From JAFGVL01 sp963662245 (GTDB taxonomy: Bacteria > Bacteroidota > Bacteroidia > Bacteroidales > Paludibacteraceae), in contig CAXXVQ010000005.1 of assembly GCA_963662245.2 (NCBI GenBank), positions 120,716 to 184,715 on the forward strand: 64,000 bases of DNA. Reading direction: 5' to 3'. The notes under the pieces are model-generated. The model made no database searches, was not told where the DNA came from, and saw only the letters and a list, made by a program, of their open reading frames with translations. Shown one piece after another: positions 18,592-26,524 of the stretch. The position numbers were made by a program, and so were the translations under genes. How positions within the stretch are numbered: position 1 is the stretch's first letter; each line of letters opens with the position of its first letter.

Positions 18592-19926
18592 ATGAAGAAA
18601 ATATTTTGTTCGGGCTTGATGTTTTTTGTTTTGTTGGTTCTAGGCAAAGCACAAGACAGCACATTAGTTACAACTCCTCATGTTAGTAATAGAGGTCAGT
18701 TAACTTTAAATACTGAGGATAATAAGTTTTCGTGGCGTTTTGATACTCGTTTATTTATTGATGCGGCAAGCTATTCCACCAATGAAGATTTATCTCAAAT
18801 GACTTATGGTAGTTCCGATTTCAATTTTAGTAACGGAATTTCTACTCGTAGGGTTCGTTTTGCTGTGAAAGCAAATTTTGATAGAAATTGGAATGGCGAG
18901 ATGGATGTTGATTTCAACTATAATGAAGTTGACTTGAAAGACCTTTATGTGGGTTATAGTATTGGAAATAATATGCTTGTTAAGTTAGGAAACTTTAAAG
19001 AGCCGTTTAGTTTATCAAATAATACAAGTTCTCGCTATTTGCCATTTATGGAGCGCCCAATGGCTATAGATGCTTTCTCTCCAAATCGTAGTTTAGGTGC
19101 TTCTTACACTTATTTCTCCAGACATTTATATGCTTCGGCAGGTCTTTTCGGTCAATCAATTCATGACCAAGATGCTAAAACGGCAAATCGAGGAAATGAT
19201 GGTTACGCAGGAACAGCTCGCATAGCATATATTCCTATTAACTCGCAAACTCAAACATTACATCTTGGCGTTTGTGGAACCTATAGAACTCCTAATAGTA
19301 ACGGTTCTGATGATAGAAGTGTAGAGTTTCGCTCTATGCCCGAATCTTATGTGAACAGAATGCGTTTTGTTAGTGCAACAATCTCAAATGTAGATTATTA
19401 CACGGTTACCGGTGCCGAACTAGCTTACAGATATAATCGCTTATTGGTTCAAGGAGAGTATTTGTTTACTACAGTTTCCAGATATATGTATGATTCAAGT
19501 AATGAAAAACAAGGTTTGAAAGATGCCACATTCGATGGTTGGTATGTTGCAGCATTGTATGATATCTGGGGCGATTATAGACATTATGATGAGGAAAAGG
19601 CATCATTCAGATCAGGTAAACAGCAAAGTAAAAAAGGAACATTAGAAGCTGGTTTGCGCTATAGCTACATCAATATGAATGATTTTCATGAGTCAGATGA
19701 GCCTTTGTATTGGGTAACAGGAGGTAAGTCTAATGTTGTTACAGCACAAGTAAACTGGGCTCCAAATAATAATCTGAAATTCTCACTTAGTTATTCATTA
19801 GTTAATAATGATAAGTGGGCCAATGCAGATGATAAAATCCAGAATAATGGAGAAGAGTTATATAAAAGTTTGTCGGATGGTTTAGATTTCAATACGCTGC
19901 AATTTAGAGTGACAGCCGTATTCTAA
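18592..19926 (+). CDS. Phosphate-selective porin O/P family outer-membrane protein
   Basis: 444 residues from the ATG at 18592 (MKKIFCSGLMFFVLLVLGKAQ is the signal peptide). The mature part begins with a strand-rich barrel carrying RRVRFAVKANFDRNWNGEMDVDFN and VKLGNFKEPFSLSNNTSSRY, the typical opening of OprO/OprP porins, and ends RVTAVF with the C-terminal Phe expected of a barrel protein. It would let anions such as phosphate or pyrophosphate across the outer membrane; selectivity is inferred from the family only. TACTTTTG at 18563-18570 is a good Bacteroidota -7 element. It is followed by a hairpin repeat and not by a clear terminator. Confidence 0.88.
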   Translation: MKKIFCSGLMFFVLLVLGKAQDSTLVTTPHVSNRGQLTLNTEDNKFSWRFDTRLFIDAASYSTNEDLSQMTYGSSDFNFSNGISTRRVRFAVKANFDRNWNGEMDVDFNYNEVDLKDLYVGYSIGNNMLVKLGNFKEPFSLSNNTSSRYLPFMERPMAIDAFSPNRSLGASYTYFSRHLYASAGLFGQSIHDQDAKTANRGNDGYAGTARIAYIPINSQTQTLHLGVCGTYRTPNSNGSDDRSVEFRSMPESYVNRMRFVSATISNVDYYTVTGAELAYRYNRLLVQGEYLFTTVSRYMYDSSNEKQGLKDATFDGWYVAALYDIWGDYRHYDEEKASFRSGKQQSKKGTLEAGLRYSYINMNDFHESDEPLYWVTGGKSNVVTAQVNWAPNNNLKFSLSYSLVNNDKWANADDKIQNNGEELYKSLSDGLDFNTLQFRVTAVF

Positions 19927-19946
19927 TTTTTTAAAGATAATAAAAT

Positions 19947-20040
19947 GATATTGATGGATATTAGCCCTTCGGGCGATATTAAGCGATTTAATATCACGAA
20001 CGAAGTGAGTGAATTATCGCAAAGCTAATATCAAAATATC
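19947..20040. repeat. Family-1 hairpin element, solo copy (GATATTAGC type)
   Basis: The left end GATATTGATGGATATTAGC and the right end GCTAATATCAAAATATC are inverted relative to each other. Inside is CCTTCGGGCGATATTAAGCG. The same left word, GATATTAGCC(C/A)TTCGGGCGATATT, recurs at 51335-51442, and a diverged version flanks the four-helix-bundle gene at 30506. Confidence 0.7.
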
Positions 20041-20100
20041 TAGTAATTAACGAGATGGATTTAGTTTAAAATTAACCTAAGGTTAATAATATGATTGATT

Positions 20101-20691
20101 ATGAAAAAGTTTAAGTTGATATTTTTTGTGTGTAGCATCGTTATGTTAGCCGTGTCATGTAAAGATGACGAAGAGCCGGATTTGAGTATTCTAGACTCAA
20201 CTAAAACCACGGTTCCAGATTCTAACTCTAACTCGAATTCTAACTCTAATACAGGCAATACAGATTCTACATCTACTGTAGCTAAAATTGTGATTAATGA
20301 AGTGGTTTCAAATCCTTCATCAGGTGGTTCTGATTGGATAGAATTATATAATTCGGGTACAGCAACTGTTGACCTTAGTGGTTATGTGTTAGCTGATTCA
20401 AAAGGTTTGGCGGATGCTAGTGCTTATACAATTCCAGATGGGACGACACTGGCTGCGGGTAAATATTTGGTATTTGTAAATGCAACATCCTTCACTTTTG
20501 GTTTAGGTAAATCCGGTGACGAGGTAATTCTTGCTGATACTGCCGGTAAAGAAGTTGATCACTTGACATTTGGGGAGATGCCTAATGGAGATCAGTCATA
20601 TGGTCGTAAACCTGATGGCTCATCTAACTTGTATTATTTTGAAAGCAGTACACAAGGCGACACAAATAACAGTTCTACAGTAATTAATTAA
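20101..20691 (+). CDS. Surface lipoprotein with lamin-tail domain
   Basis: 196 residues from the ATG at 20101. The lipoprotein signal peptide ends LAVSC, and the cysteine is followed directly by KDDEE, which matches the lysine-plus-acidic lipoprotein export signal that sends Bacteroidota lipoproteins to the cell surface. A Ser/Asn repeat linker (five NS pairs) and Thr/Ser-rich spacer follow. A lamin-tail (LTD) domain runs from IVINEVVSNP through WIELYNSGTATVDLSGYVL to the C-terminus. Bacterial LTD domains often accompany secreted nucleases or phosphatases; binding, not catalysis, is likely. The next gene follows after 20 bp. Confidence 0.85.
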   Translation: MKKFKLIFFVCSIVMLAVSCKDDEEPDLSILDSTKTTVPDSNSNSNSNSNTGNTDSTSTVAKIVINEVVSNPSSGGSDWIELYNSGTATVDLSGYVLADSKGLADASAYTIPDGTTLAAGKYLVFVNATSFTFGLGKSGDEVILADTAGKEVDHLTFGEMPNGDQSYGRKPDGSSNLYYFESSTQGDTNNSSTVIN

Positions 20692-20711
20692 TTTAAAAAC
20701 ATACAAAAATC

Positions 20712-21572
20712 ATGAAAACATTAACACGAAAAACAGTTGCAGTATTATTGGCTGCTAGTTCTTTTTTAGGTTTATCGGCAAAAACAACTATTACTAGTTG
20801 GGATTTTGGAACAACTGCCACAACAACAGATCCAGCTGTAGGTACAGGAACCTTTTCATTAATAGGAGGGACATCATATGATCCTGATAAAACAGGAATA
20901 GATTCTGGTGTTGCTACAGAGTCCGGAATCTTAGGTGCTACAGAGTCCGGCTTAGGATATGCTGTAATTAATTTTCCTACACAAGGAACATCAGAAAAAA
21001 CTGCAGGTATTCAAGTAAATGTTAGTACTGTTGGTTACCAAAACATTAAGTTTACGGCAGATGTTAGACACGGTAACAAATGTGCAAATACAACTGTGCT
21101 TCAATATACAGTGAATGGTACTGATTGGGTAGATGCAACTACTTATGTTGCTAGTGTTACTGACGATACTTGGTTTTTACGCAGTTTTGATTTTACTTCA
21201 ATTGCTGATGTGAATAATAATGCAAATTTCGCTGTAAGATTTGTGTCTGCTTTCCAGTCAGGTACATCTACTTATATGCCTTCAAATACAACAAGTGTTT
21301 ATGCTACTAACAAAGGTTATCGTTTTGATAACCTTGAGATTCAAGGTGATGCAATTACTTCAGTAGTGAATGATGCAAAAACTTCTACTTGGAAATTAGT
21401 CGGTACTACTCTTTCTTTTGGTGAAACAACAAGTGCTGATATTGAAGTATATAGCTTATCCGGTTTAAAAGTTGCCACTTATGCGCCGACTTCTTCAGTT
21501 GAGTTAAATCTTACAAGTGGAATGTATATTGTGAAAGTAGCTGATTCTGTGAAAAAAGTTATCGTTAAATAA
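20712..21572 (+). CDS. Secreted beta-sandwich protein with T9SS C-terminal sorting domain
   Basis: 286 residues. Signal peptide ends LGLSAK at about residue 24. The central region (VGYQNIKFTADVRHGNK, LQYTVNGTDWVDA, YRFDNLEIQGD) is a jelly-roll-like beta-sandwich common in Bacteroidota surface proteins. The last ~70 residues end ADIEVYSLSGLKVATY and LTSGMYIVKVADSVKKVIVK, a type A sorting domain for type IX secretion. It therefore crosses the outer membrane and is released or anchored. Encoded 20 bp after the lamin-tail lipoprotein and followed by a terminator. A binding partner of the lipoprotein is a reasonable inference; no enzyme motif is visible. Confidence 0.8.
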   Translation: MKTLTRKTVAVLLAASSFLGLSAKTTITSWDFGTTATTTDPAVGTGTFSLIGGTSYDPDKTGIDSGVATESGILGATESGLGYAVINFPTQGTSEKTAGIQVNVSTVGYQNIKFTADVRHGNKCANTTVLQYTVNGTDWVDATTYVASVTDDTWFLRSFDFTSIADVNNNANFAVRFVSAFQSGTSTYMPSNTTSVYATNKGYRFDNLEIQGDAITSVVNDAKTSTWKLVGTTLSFGETTSADIEVYSLSGLKVATYAPTSSVELNLTSGMYIVKVADSVKKVIVK

Positions 21573-21613
21573 TTTTTTCGTATTATTTTTTTCTTTTTTA
21601 AAATTAAAGTCAC

Positions 21614-21648
21614 AAGGGTGATGGCAGTTATTGCTATCACCCTTTTTT
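21614..21648 (+). terminator. Terminator ending the porin/LTD/T9SS cluster
   Basis: AAGGGTGAT and ATCACCCTT form a 9-bp stem around a 13-base loop, followed by a TTTTTT tract. Confidence 0.85.
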
Positions 21649-21682
21649 CTTCTCAGTGTATTAAGTTTAATTTTGCATCAAT

Positions 21683-22230
21683 ATGCAAACTAAGATAAAG
21701 GAACTCTCGATAGAGCAATTGCTAAATTATTATCATCCAGAAGAAATTCTGGGTTATTGTAGTCGTTGTTCTAATTATGGTAAGTTTTGGTCGTGCCCAC
21801 CGCATGACTTTGTACCGAAAGAATATTTAGAGCAATTCAGTTTTGCTTATGTAATTGGTGTAAGGATTCCTTTGGACAAAACCTTAGCTAAGGATGAGGC
21901 TATTGCACATTATCATATGCAAAAAATAATTCTGAATAAGCAGCTGCAAGAGTCAAAAGAGAATTGTCCTGACTGCGCTGTGTTGATTGCCGGACATTGT
22001 TTTCATGTGAGAGTTGTGTTAGAGAAAAAGGGGAGGAGTGTTGTTTTCCTCAAAAACACAGTTATTCCTTAGAGTCATTAGGGATAAAAATATCCTCCAT
22101 TATTGAGCAAGAATTTAACGACAGCCTGCAATGGCAAAAAGATAAAATGCCTGAAAGCTTGTATGTGGTAATGGCAGTTTTGGCAAAAACTCAACTTAAA
22201 GGGGAAGATATATTCGAGAGTTTAGTTTAA
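21683..22230 (+). pseudogene. DUF2284 predicted metal-binding protein, split by a frameshift
   Basis: Two overlapping frames together encode one ~180-residue DUF2284 protein. The first frame carries CSRCSNYGKFWSCPPHD and CPDCAVLIAGHCF. The second frame, read from about 22000, continues SCESCVREKGEECCFPQ and SLESLGIKIS. The family is a cysteine-rich protein presumed to bind metal or Fe-S. All expected cysteines appear once the frames are joined by adding one base near the TTTT at 22000-22003. As written, the protein would stop at 22072 with a wrong C-terminus. Either the gene is broken or one T is missing from the sequence. Confidence 0.75.
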
Positions 22231-22880
22231 GCTTTCCCATTTATTTCGTTGTAGAACGAATTCAAGAAACTCTCCATTACTTCATGTCTTTTCTTTGCAA
22301 TCATTTTTCCTGTTTCCGTGTTCATACGGTCTTTAAGTAATAACAGTTTTTCGTAAAAATGGTTGATGGTAGTGCCTTCGTTTTTCTTGTATTCTTCAAA
22401 CGAAGCATGCATTACCGGTTTGATATCTGGATTATACATTTCTCGATGTTTGTTGCCGCCATAAGCAAAAGTGCGGGCAATGCCAATGGCTCCAATGGCA
22501 TCTAGCCTGTCGGCATCCTGAACAATTTTGCCCTCAATGCTGTGCATAGGCGTTTCCACTCCGGCACCTTTGTAGCTTACATCCGTTATGATTTGGCAGA
22601 TATGTGATATGACTGGTTGTTCAATATCAAACTTATTCAACCATTCCTGCGCTACTTCAGCTCCTTTATGTTCATTGCCATCATGGAATTTCCAGTCGGC
22701 AATATCGTGAAGCAATGCGGCTAATTCCACTATAAATAAGTCAGCTTGTTCTTTATCGCAAATCTGCTTTGCATTGAGCCACACCCTGTGTACATGCCAC
22801 CAGTCATGTCCACTGCCTTCGCCTAGCATGGTTTGTTTTACATGGGAGAGGGTTGCTTTGATAATTTCTTGGTTGGTCAT
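22227..22880 (-). CDS. HD-domain hydrolase (YedJ-like)
   Basis: 217 residues. The HD superfamily metal-dependent phosphohydrolase signature is complete: H in HDWWHVHRVW, HD in ALLHDIADWKF, and a later D in QDADRLDAIGAIGI. The layout matches small stand-alone HD proteins of the YedJ type, whose substrate is not settled. It converges with the DUF2284 gene, overlapping it by 4 bp at the 3' ends, and is 22 bp downstream of the AAA ATPase gene on the same strand. Confidence 0.87.
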   Translation of the reverse strand: MTNQEIIKATLSHVKQTMLGEGSGHDWWHVHRVWLNAKQICDKEQADLFIVELAALLHDIADWKFHDGNEHKGAEVAQEWLNKFDIEQPVISHICQIITDVSYKGAGVETPMHSIEGKIVQDADRLDAIGAIGIARTFAYGGNKHREMYNPDIKPVMHASFEEYKKNEGTTINHFYEKLLLLKDRMNTETGKMIAKKRHEVMESFLNSFYNEINGKA

Positions 22881-22902
22881 AAAATTATTCTTAGAGAGAA
22901 TG

Positions 22903-24108
22903 TTATTGAAGTAAGAATTTTCTGACAGATTGGTGAGTAATTCCTTCGTAGCTGTTACCTTCGAAATCAGATTCTGTAATAACCATTTTAGGGTAGTTAT
23001 CCTTTATTTTCAATAAGTTTCCAAATTCTCGTACTATCGTTTTTTCGTCATCCAGCTGTAGTGCCACTTGAACATAAAGCTTTTCAGAGTCTTTTTCGCA
23101 GATAAAATCAATCTCCTCATCTCTGTTTATGCCCACTTTAATATTGTAGCCTTTGTATAGCAGATGGTTATATACTATGTTTTCGAGTAATTTGCCTCTG
23201 TCATTGGGTTTGTAGCCACACACGGCGTTGCGTATTCCGGTATTTTCAAAATAATATTTTTCACCAATTGAAAAGATTTTCTTTCCCACCAAATCATAGC
23301 GTTCTACACGATGTATTAAAAAGGCATTAGCCAAGTAGTCTACATAGGTTTGAATTTGGTTGACTGAAACCGTGGCGTGTTGTGACTTCAGATAGTCGCT
23401 AATATTTTTTGCAGCGAAAAGACTGCCGATGTTTTGAGCAAGGAATCTTAATAGCTTTTCCAAAAAGTCTGCATTGCGTAAATTATAGCGGCTCACTACA
23501 TCTCTGAAAACGATAGTAGAATAGATGCTTTTTAGGTATTCACTTACCACTTCCTCACGCAGTTCGAGGTTTCGTAAGTAAGGCAATCCGCCATACCGTG
23601 CATACAATTCGTAACTCTCGGCACTGTCATTAAGATTATGAAATGACAGAAACTCGCCGTATGATAAGCTGTAGATTTTAAACTCTATATATCTGCCGCT
23701 AAGGAATGTAGCCAATTCGCCTGAAAGCATCTTTGCATTGCTACCGGTGATGTAAATGTCATTGTTTTCATCAAGTAGGAGCGAGCGTAAAGCCTTTTCA
23801 AAATCAGTTATCTCTTGTATTTCATCAATGAAAATATAATTTCGAGCGTTGCTTTTTGTTTGTGAAAGTATATGCAAGTTGAGTTCCGAAGCTGTTGTAA
23901 TAAATTCAAAATCCATATCCTCCTTGTTGATATAGATAATGTTGGCATTCTTGTCTTCTTGCTGTATTTGTTGTATTAACTGAAAAAGCAAAAAGCTTTT
24001 CCCAACTCGTCGCTGTCCGGTAAGAACTTTTATCAGCGGTTTACGCATAAAAGGAATAATGCGTTTTATATAGCTGTCTCTGCCTATAAGCTGTTTGGGA
24101 ATATTCAT
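22903..24108 (-). CDS. AAA family ATPase with C-terminal DUF4143 domain
   Basis: 401 residues. Walker A is GQRRVGKSFLL (about residues 31-41), Walker B is YIFIDEIQEI, and sensor-like ITGSNAKML follows. The C-terminal third (LENIVYNHLLYKGYNIKVG, EIDFICEKDSEKLYVQVA) is a DUF4143 region with a restriction-endonuclease-like D-x-D/E-x-K core. Such ATPases are abundant and scattered in Bacteroidota genomes; they have been linked to nucleic-acid or DNA-mobility roles without a proven function. It lies next to a fibronectin-III remnant, consistent with an accessory locus. Confidence 0.85.
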   Translation of the reverse strand: MNIPKQLIGRDSYIKRIIPFMRKPLIKVLTGQRRVGKSFLLFQLIQQIQQEDKNANIIYINKEDMDFEFITTASELNLHILSQTKSNARNYIFIDEIQEITDFEKALRSLLLDENNDIYITGSNAKMLSGELATFLSGRYIEFKIYSLSYGEFLSFHNLNDSAESYELYARYGGLPYLRNLELREEVVSEYLKSIYSTIVFRDVVSRYNLRNADFLEKLLRFLAQNIGSLFAAKNISDYLKSQHATVSVNQIQTYVDYLANAFLIHRVERYDLVGKKIFSIGEKYYFENTGIRNAVCGYKPNDRGKLLENIVYNHLLYKGYNIKVGINRDEEIDFICEKDSEKLYVQVALQLDDEKTIVREFGNLLKIKDNYPKMVITESDFEGNSYEGITHQSVRKFLLQ

Positions 24109-24217
24109 TTTTTATTACAATTAAAATATATTACAAATATAGCCAAAGTTTAAATATAATTAAAATTAATACTGTTTTTTGTTTATGTTTTAATCGTGAT
24201 TTAAGTATGTGAAGGAT

Positions 24218-24370
24218 TTAAGGTAGCGTTGTAAAACTCAGGTTCTCTCCATAAGCAGTCCCTGCTTTATTGGTTGCAAAGGCACGGACATACATAAGTG
24301 GTGTTAGGGCTAAGCCCGGTAAGGATAGCGGAAACTCACCACTGTCACCATTGTTTTCATTTGCTTGTTT
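24218..24370 (-). pseudogene. Remnant of a fibronectin-III/BACON-type surface protein
   Basis: On the minus strand an open stretch of about 50 codons, without a plausible start, encodes PLMYVRAFATNKAGTAYGEN followed by LSFTTLP and a stop. This is the F/G-strand end of an Fn3-like domain typical of large Bacteroidota surface proteins. The N-terminal remainder is missing, so this is the 3' tail of a deleted gene. Confidence 0.55.
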
Positions 24371-24391
24371 TTTTATGGTTAATTATTAAAT

Positions 24392-25360
24392 CTACCAATC
24401 ATCTTCATCGTTTATTCCTTTTCTTATTTTTTCAGCTTTTTCTAAATACTCTCTAGGGCTTGGTCTATATAGTTCTTCCCATCTGTTCTTTTTAAAGTTG
24501 TATTCTTCAAATTTGCTACTAGTTATTTTTCCATTAGAATCATATTCGCGATTTGTTTTAATTCGTTCTGTTATTTTGTCATTGGTGTATTTTGTATTTA
24601 TTCTAGTTGCTATATTGTCATTTACATAAGTCTTTTCTTCAATATAAATTAACTTCCATTTATTAGAGTCGTTTTTAAGAGAATAACAGTGTTCATTAAT
24701 GTTATGTCCAAGAGAATCTCTTAAATATACTGATTTTAAGGACTTTTTCACTTTGCCATTCTCATAGCTGATAGATATATTTTGACTGAGTTTATGATTT
24801 TCATATTCAGTAATATCAGTATGTGTAGGAATCCATTCTTTAGTTTTCTTTTCGTATTTATATTTCTTGTTTGAAATTATATCCCAATTTTTGTCAAATC
24901 GTTTTATGCTTTTAACATTGTTTGTCCATTCTTCTTTTCTAGAATCCCATTTCATGTTAATAGTTGTTTTGGTTTTATTTTTAGCGTCAAAGCTATATTT
25001 GTTTACAGATGTATTTACCCATTCCTGATTTTCTTTATTCCATCTTGAAACTATATTGTATTGAGGTTTTACACTGAAAAAATATTGATTATTTATTACA
25101 GGTCTAAGTGTTCCATCCATAGTGGTGATTTCTATATTTTCAAAGGTTGTATCTTGAAGTATTTGGATAGAGTCGTATATGTATGTCACTTTTTTTTTGA
25201 TTTCTATGTCGCTGTTGATTCTGTCTTTTTTCAGTCTTATGTCTTCTAATAAATATTTTCCATTAAACCTTCTTTCATGTTTAGTATTTGATGCAGCATA
25301 ACTAAAAATACTGCTTATAAATATAAGACAGATGATTAGAGAAAAGATCTTGTTTGTCAT
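24392..25360 (-). CDS. Secreted repeat protein of unknown function (DUF3836-like)
   Basis: 322 residues with a signal peptide (MTNKIFSLIICLIFISSIFS, YAA). The body is built of ~40-residue repeats, each with a W-x-x-x-x-K/Y pattern and an acidic turn: NKENQEWVNTSVNKYSFDAK, DSRKEEWTNNVKSIKRFD, EKKTKEWIPTHTDITEYENH, NDSNKWKLIYIEEKTYVND, KKNRWEELY. This resembles YD-like antiparallel strand repeats seen in DUF3836 proteins of Bacteroides; that similarity is by eye. Very lysine-rich. No catalytic motif. It lies between the Fn3 remnant and the toxin-antitoxin locus. Confidence 0.6.
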   Translation of the reverse strand: MTNKIFSLIICLIFISSIFSYAASNTKHERRFNGKYLLEDIRLKKDRINSDIEIKKKVTYIYDSIQILQDTTFENIEITTMDGTLRPVINNQYFFSVKPQYNIVSRWNKENQEWVNTSVNKYSFDAKNKTKTTINMKWDSRKEEWTNNVKSIKRFDKNWDIISNKKYKYEKKTKEWIPTHTDITEYENHKLSQNISISYENGKVKKSLKSVYLRDSLGHNINEHCYSLKNDSNKWKLIYIEEKTYVNDNIATRINTKYTNDKITERIKTNREYDSNGKITSSKFEEYNFKKNRWEELYRPSPREYLEKAEKIRKGINDEDDW

Positions 25361-25468
25361 GTTGATGTGAGATTGGATTATTAACTGATATTTTTTTCAA
25401 ATTTAAGTATTTATTCAAAGTGGATTGAAACTGGAAATGATTTTATTCTTTTTATTTTTTGCATTCCC

Positions 25469-25494
25469 ACTTTCAATCTGTGCAAAATATTGAT
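25469..25494 (+). repeat. 26-bp direct repeat, left of the MntA-HepT module
   Basis: ACTTTCAATCTGTGCAAAAT plus ATTGAT. An identical word with one C-to-T change lies at 26258-26283, 789 bp to the right, in the same orientation. Confidence 0.75.
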
Positions 25495-25599
25495 TCAAGG
25501 CCCATTTTGCAATATTCTTCAAGCATTTCCCCATGGAGTTTTTATACAAAAAACTGATTGCATTATATTTTTTGTATTTTTGCATTAAAGCATACTGAA

Positions 25600-25905
25600 A
25601 TGAATCAATTACTTATCGACAAGAAAAGCCAATTAATAGCACTTTGTAAAACATACAAGGTGAAAACCATGTATGTTTTTGGTTCGGTTTGTACAGACAA
25701 ATTCAATGATGAAAGTGATATCGATTTTCTTATTTCTTTTGATAATGTTTCGATTGAAGATTATGCAGATTTCTATTTAGACCTACACTATAAGTTACAA
25801 GCTCTTCTTGGTAGAGATATTGATCTGGTAACCGAGAACTCTCTTTCAAATCCCTATTTTATCAAGAGCCTAGAACAAACAAAAGAACTTTTGTATGCAG
25901 CTTGA
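25600..25905 (+). CDS. mntA: MntA-type minimal nucleotidyltransferase antitoxin
   Basis: 101 residues from the ATG at 25600; an upstream start at 25558 adds residues not seen in the family. The polymerase-beta-like nucleotidyltransferase motif is exact: GS, ten residues, then D-x-D (GSVCTDKFNDESDIDF). In type VII toxin-antitoxin systems MntA AMPylates and so inactivates the HEPN toxin HepT. The third catalytic Asp is in RDIDLV. Its stop overlaps the hepT start by 11 bp, so the two are translationally coupled. Flanked by direct repeats. Confidence 0.88.
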   Translation: MNQLLIDKKSQLIALCKTYKVKTMYVFGSVCTDKFNDESDIDFLISFDNVSIEDYADFYLDLHYKLQALLGRDIDLVTENSLSNPYFIKSLEQTKELLYAA

Positions 25906-26227
25906 GGTTCAGAAATATCTTTACGATATGTTGTCTTCAATTAATTCTATCAACGAATTTTTGGGTGACAATAGAGATTTTAATCAATATAAAGAAAATC
26001 GTTTGTTAAGACGCGCTGTTGAGCGCGAACTAGAAATAATCGGTGAAGCTGCTAATCGCCTTTTAAGGATAGATTCAACTATTCCAATTGATAATGCTCG
26101 TAAAATAGTTGATGTGCGTAACTTTGTTATTCATGGATATGATAAAGTTGACGATGCAATTATTTGGAGTATTGTAACTCGACATCTTCCCATTTTAAAA
26201 AATCAAGTAGAACAACTTCTCAAATAA
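25895..26227 (+). CDS. hepT: HepT-type HEPN ribonuclease toxin
   Basis: 110 residues, all-helical DUF86/HEPN protein. The RNase motif R-x4-H-x-Y is intact in RNFVIHGYD near residue 74-81. The upstream helix RRAVERELEIIGEAANRLL is also typical. In characterised pairs HepT cleaves RNA, and di- or tri-AMPylation of the motif Tyr by MntA silences it. The Tyr is present, so both toxicity and control should work. Start ATG at 25895 lies inside the mntA 3' end. Confidence 0.88.
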   Translation: MQLEVQKYLYDMLSSINSINEFLGDNRDFNQYKENRLLRRAVERELEIIGEAANRLLRIDSTIPIDNARKIVDVRNFVIHGYDKVDDAIIWSIVTRHLPILKNQVEQLLK

Positions 26228-26257
26228 GTTTGCCCAAATTGAATATCTTGCACATTT

Positions 26258-26283
26258 ACTTTCAATTTGTGCAAAATATTGAT
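26258..26283 (+). repeat. 26-bp direct repeat, right of the MntA-HepT module
   Basis: Partner of 25469-25494 with one mismatch. The wider sequence TTGCACA...TGTGCAA at 26249-26275 is an inverted repeat. A diverged third copy lies at 44873-44901. Confidence 0.75.
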
Positions 26284-26331
26284 ACTGAACTAATAAATTA
26301 AAATAAAAAGGAGAGTTTTTGTAAAAAAATC

Positions 26332-26362
26332 TTGGTGGTTTCGGAAATGGTTTTTACTTTTG
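26332..26362 (+). promoter_or_regulatory. Promoter of the ilv operon
   Basis: TTG at 26332-26334, a 20-bp spacer, then TACTTTTG at 26355-26362. This fits the Bacteroidota housekeeping consensus TTTG-N19-21-TAnnTTTG. The predicted start of transcription lies just before the leader peptide. Confidence 0.75.
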
Positions 26363-26385
26363 TGTCAGCAAAATGAAAAATCAAG

Positions 26386-26448
26386 ATGCAAAACTCAATG
26401 TTACATATCGTCCTTAGCGTGGTCGTCCTAGTTAAAAAAATTAGGTAG
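26386..26448 (+). CDS. ilvL: ilv leader peptide (attenuator)
   Basis: A 20-codon ORF reading MQNSMLHIVLSVVVLVKKIR. Of its residues 8-16, eight of nine are Ile, Val or Leu (IVLSVVVLV). It lies 23 bp after the promoter -7 element and 42 bp before a terminator, upstream of ilvD. The layout is that of a classical leader peptide: ribosome stalling on Ile/Val/Leu codons when charged tRNA is short would prevent terminator formation and let ilvD-B-N be transcribed. An overlapping ORF from ATG 26372 (14 codons) has no such bias. Confidence 0.75.
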   Translation: MQNSMLHIVLSVVVLVKKIR

Positions 26449-26490
26449 AGGAACGCTTGTGTAGATAAAGTAATAGAAAAACATATACGA

Positions 26491-26524
26491 AAAGCCTTTC
26501 TCACCATGAGAAGGGCTTTTTTTA
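26491..26524 (+). terminator. Attenuator terminator of the ilv operon
   Basis: AAAGCCTTTCTC and GAGAAGGGCTTT form a 12-bp stem (one G-T pair) with a 4-base loop, followed by a T run. Nearly the same hairpin is used ahead of leuA at 45125-45161. The 220 bp from here to ilvD hold no other gene. Confidence 0.85.

Noticed and set aside
21997..22072. Programmed -1 frameshift in the DUF2284 gene
   Set aside because: There is no X-XXY-YYZ slippery heptamer or downstream pseudoknot, and the family is normally encoded in one frame.
22903..26227. Prophage or integrated element covering the ATPase and toxin-antitoxin genes
   Set aside because: No integrase, phage structural gene, tRNA or attachment repeats bound the region; only the short repeats around mntA-hepT are present.
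26372..26416. Alternative 14-codon leader ORF in the ilv attenuator
   Set aside because: It overlaps the Ile/Val/Leu-rich ORF in another frame and has no bias for the regulated amino acids.
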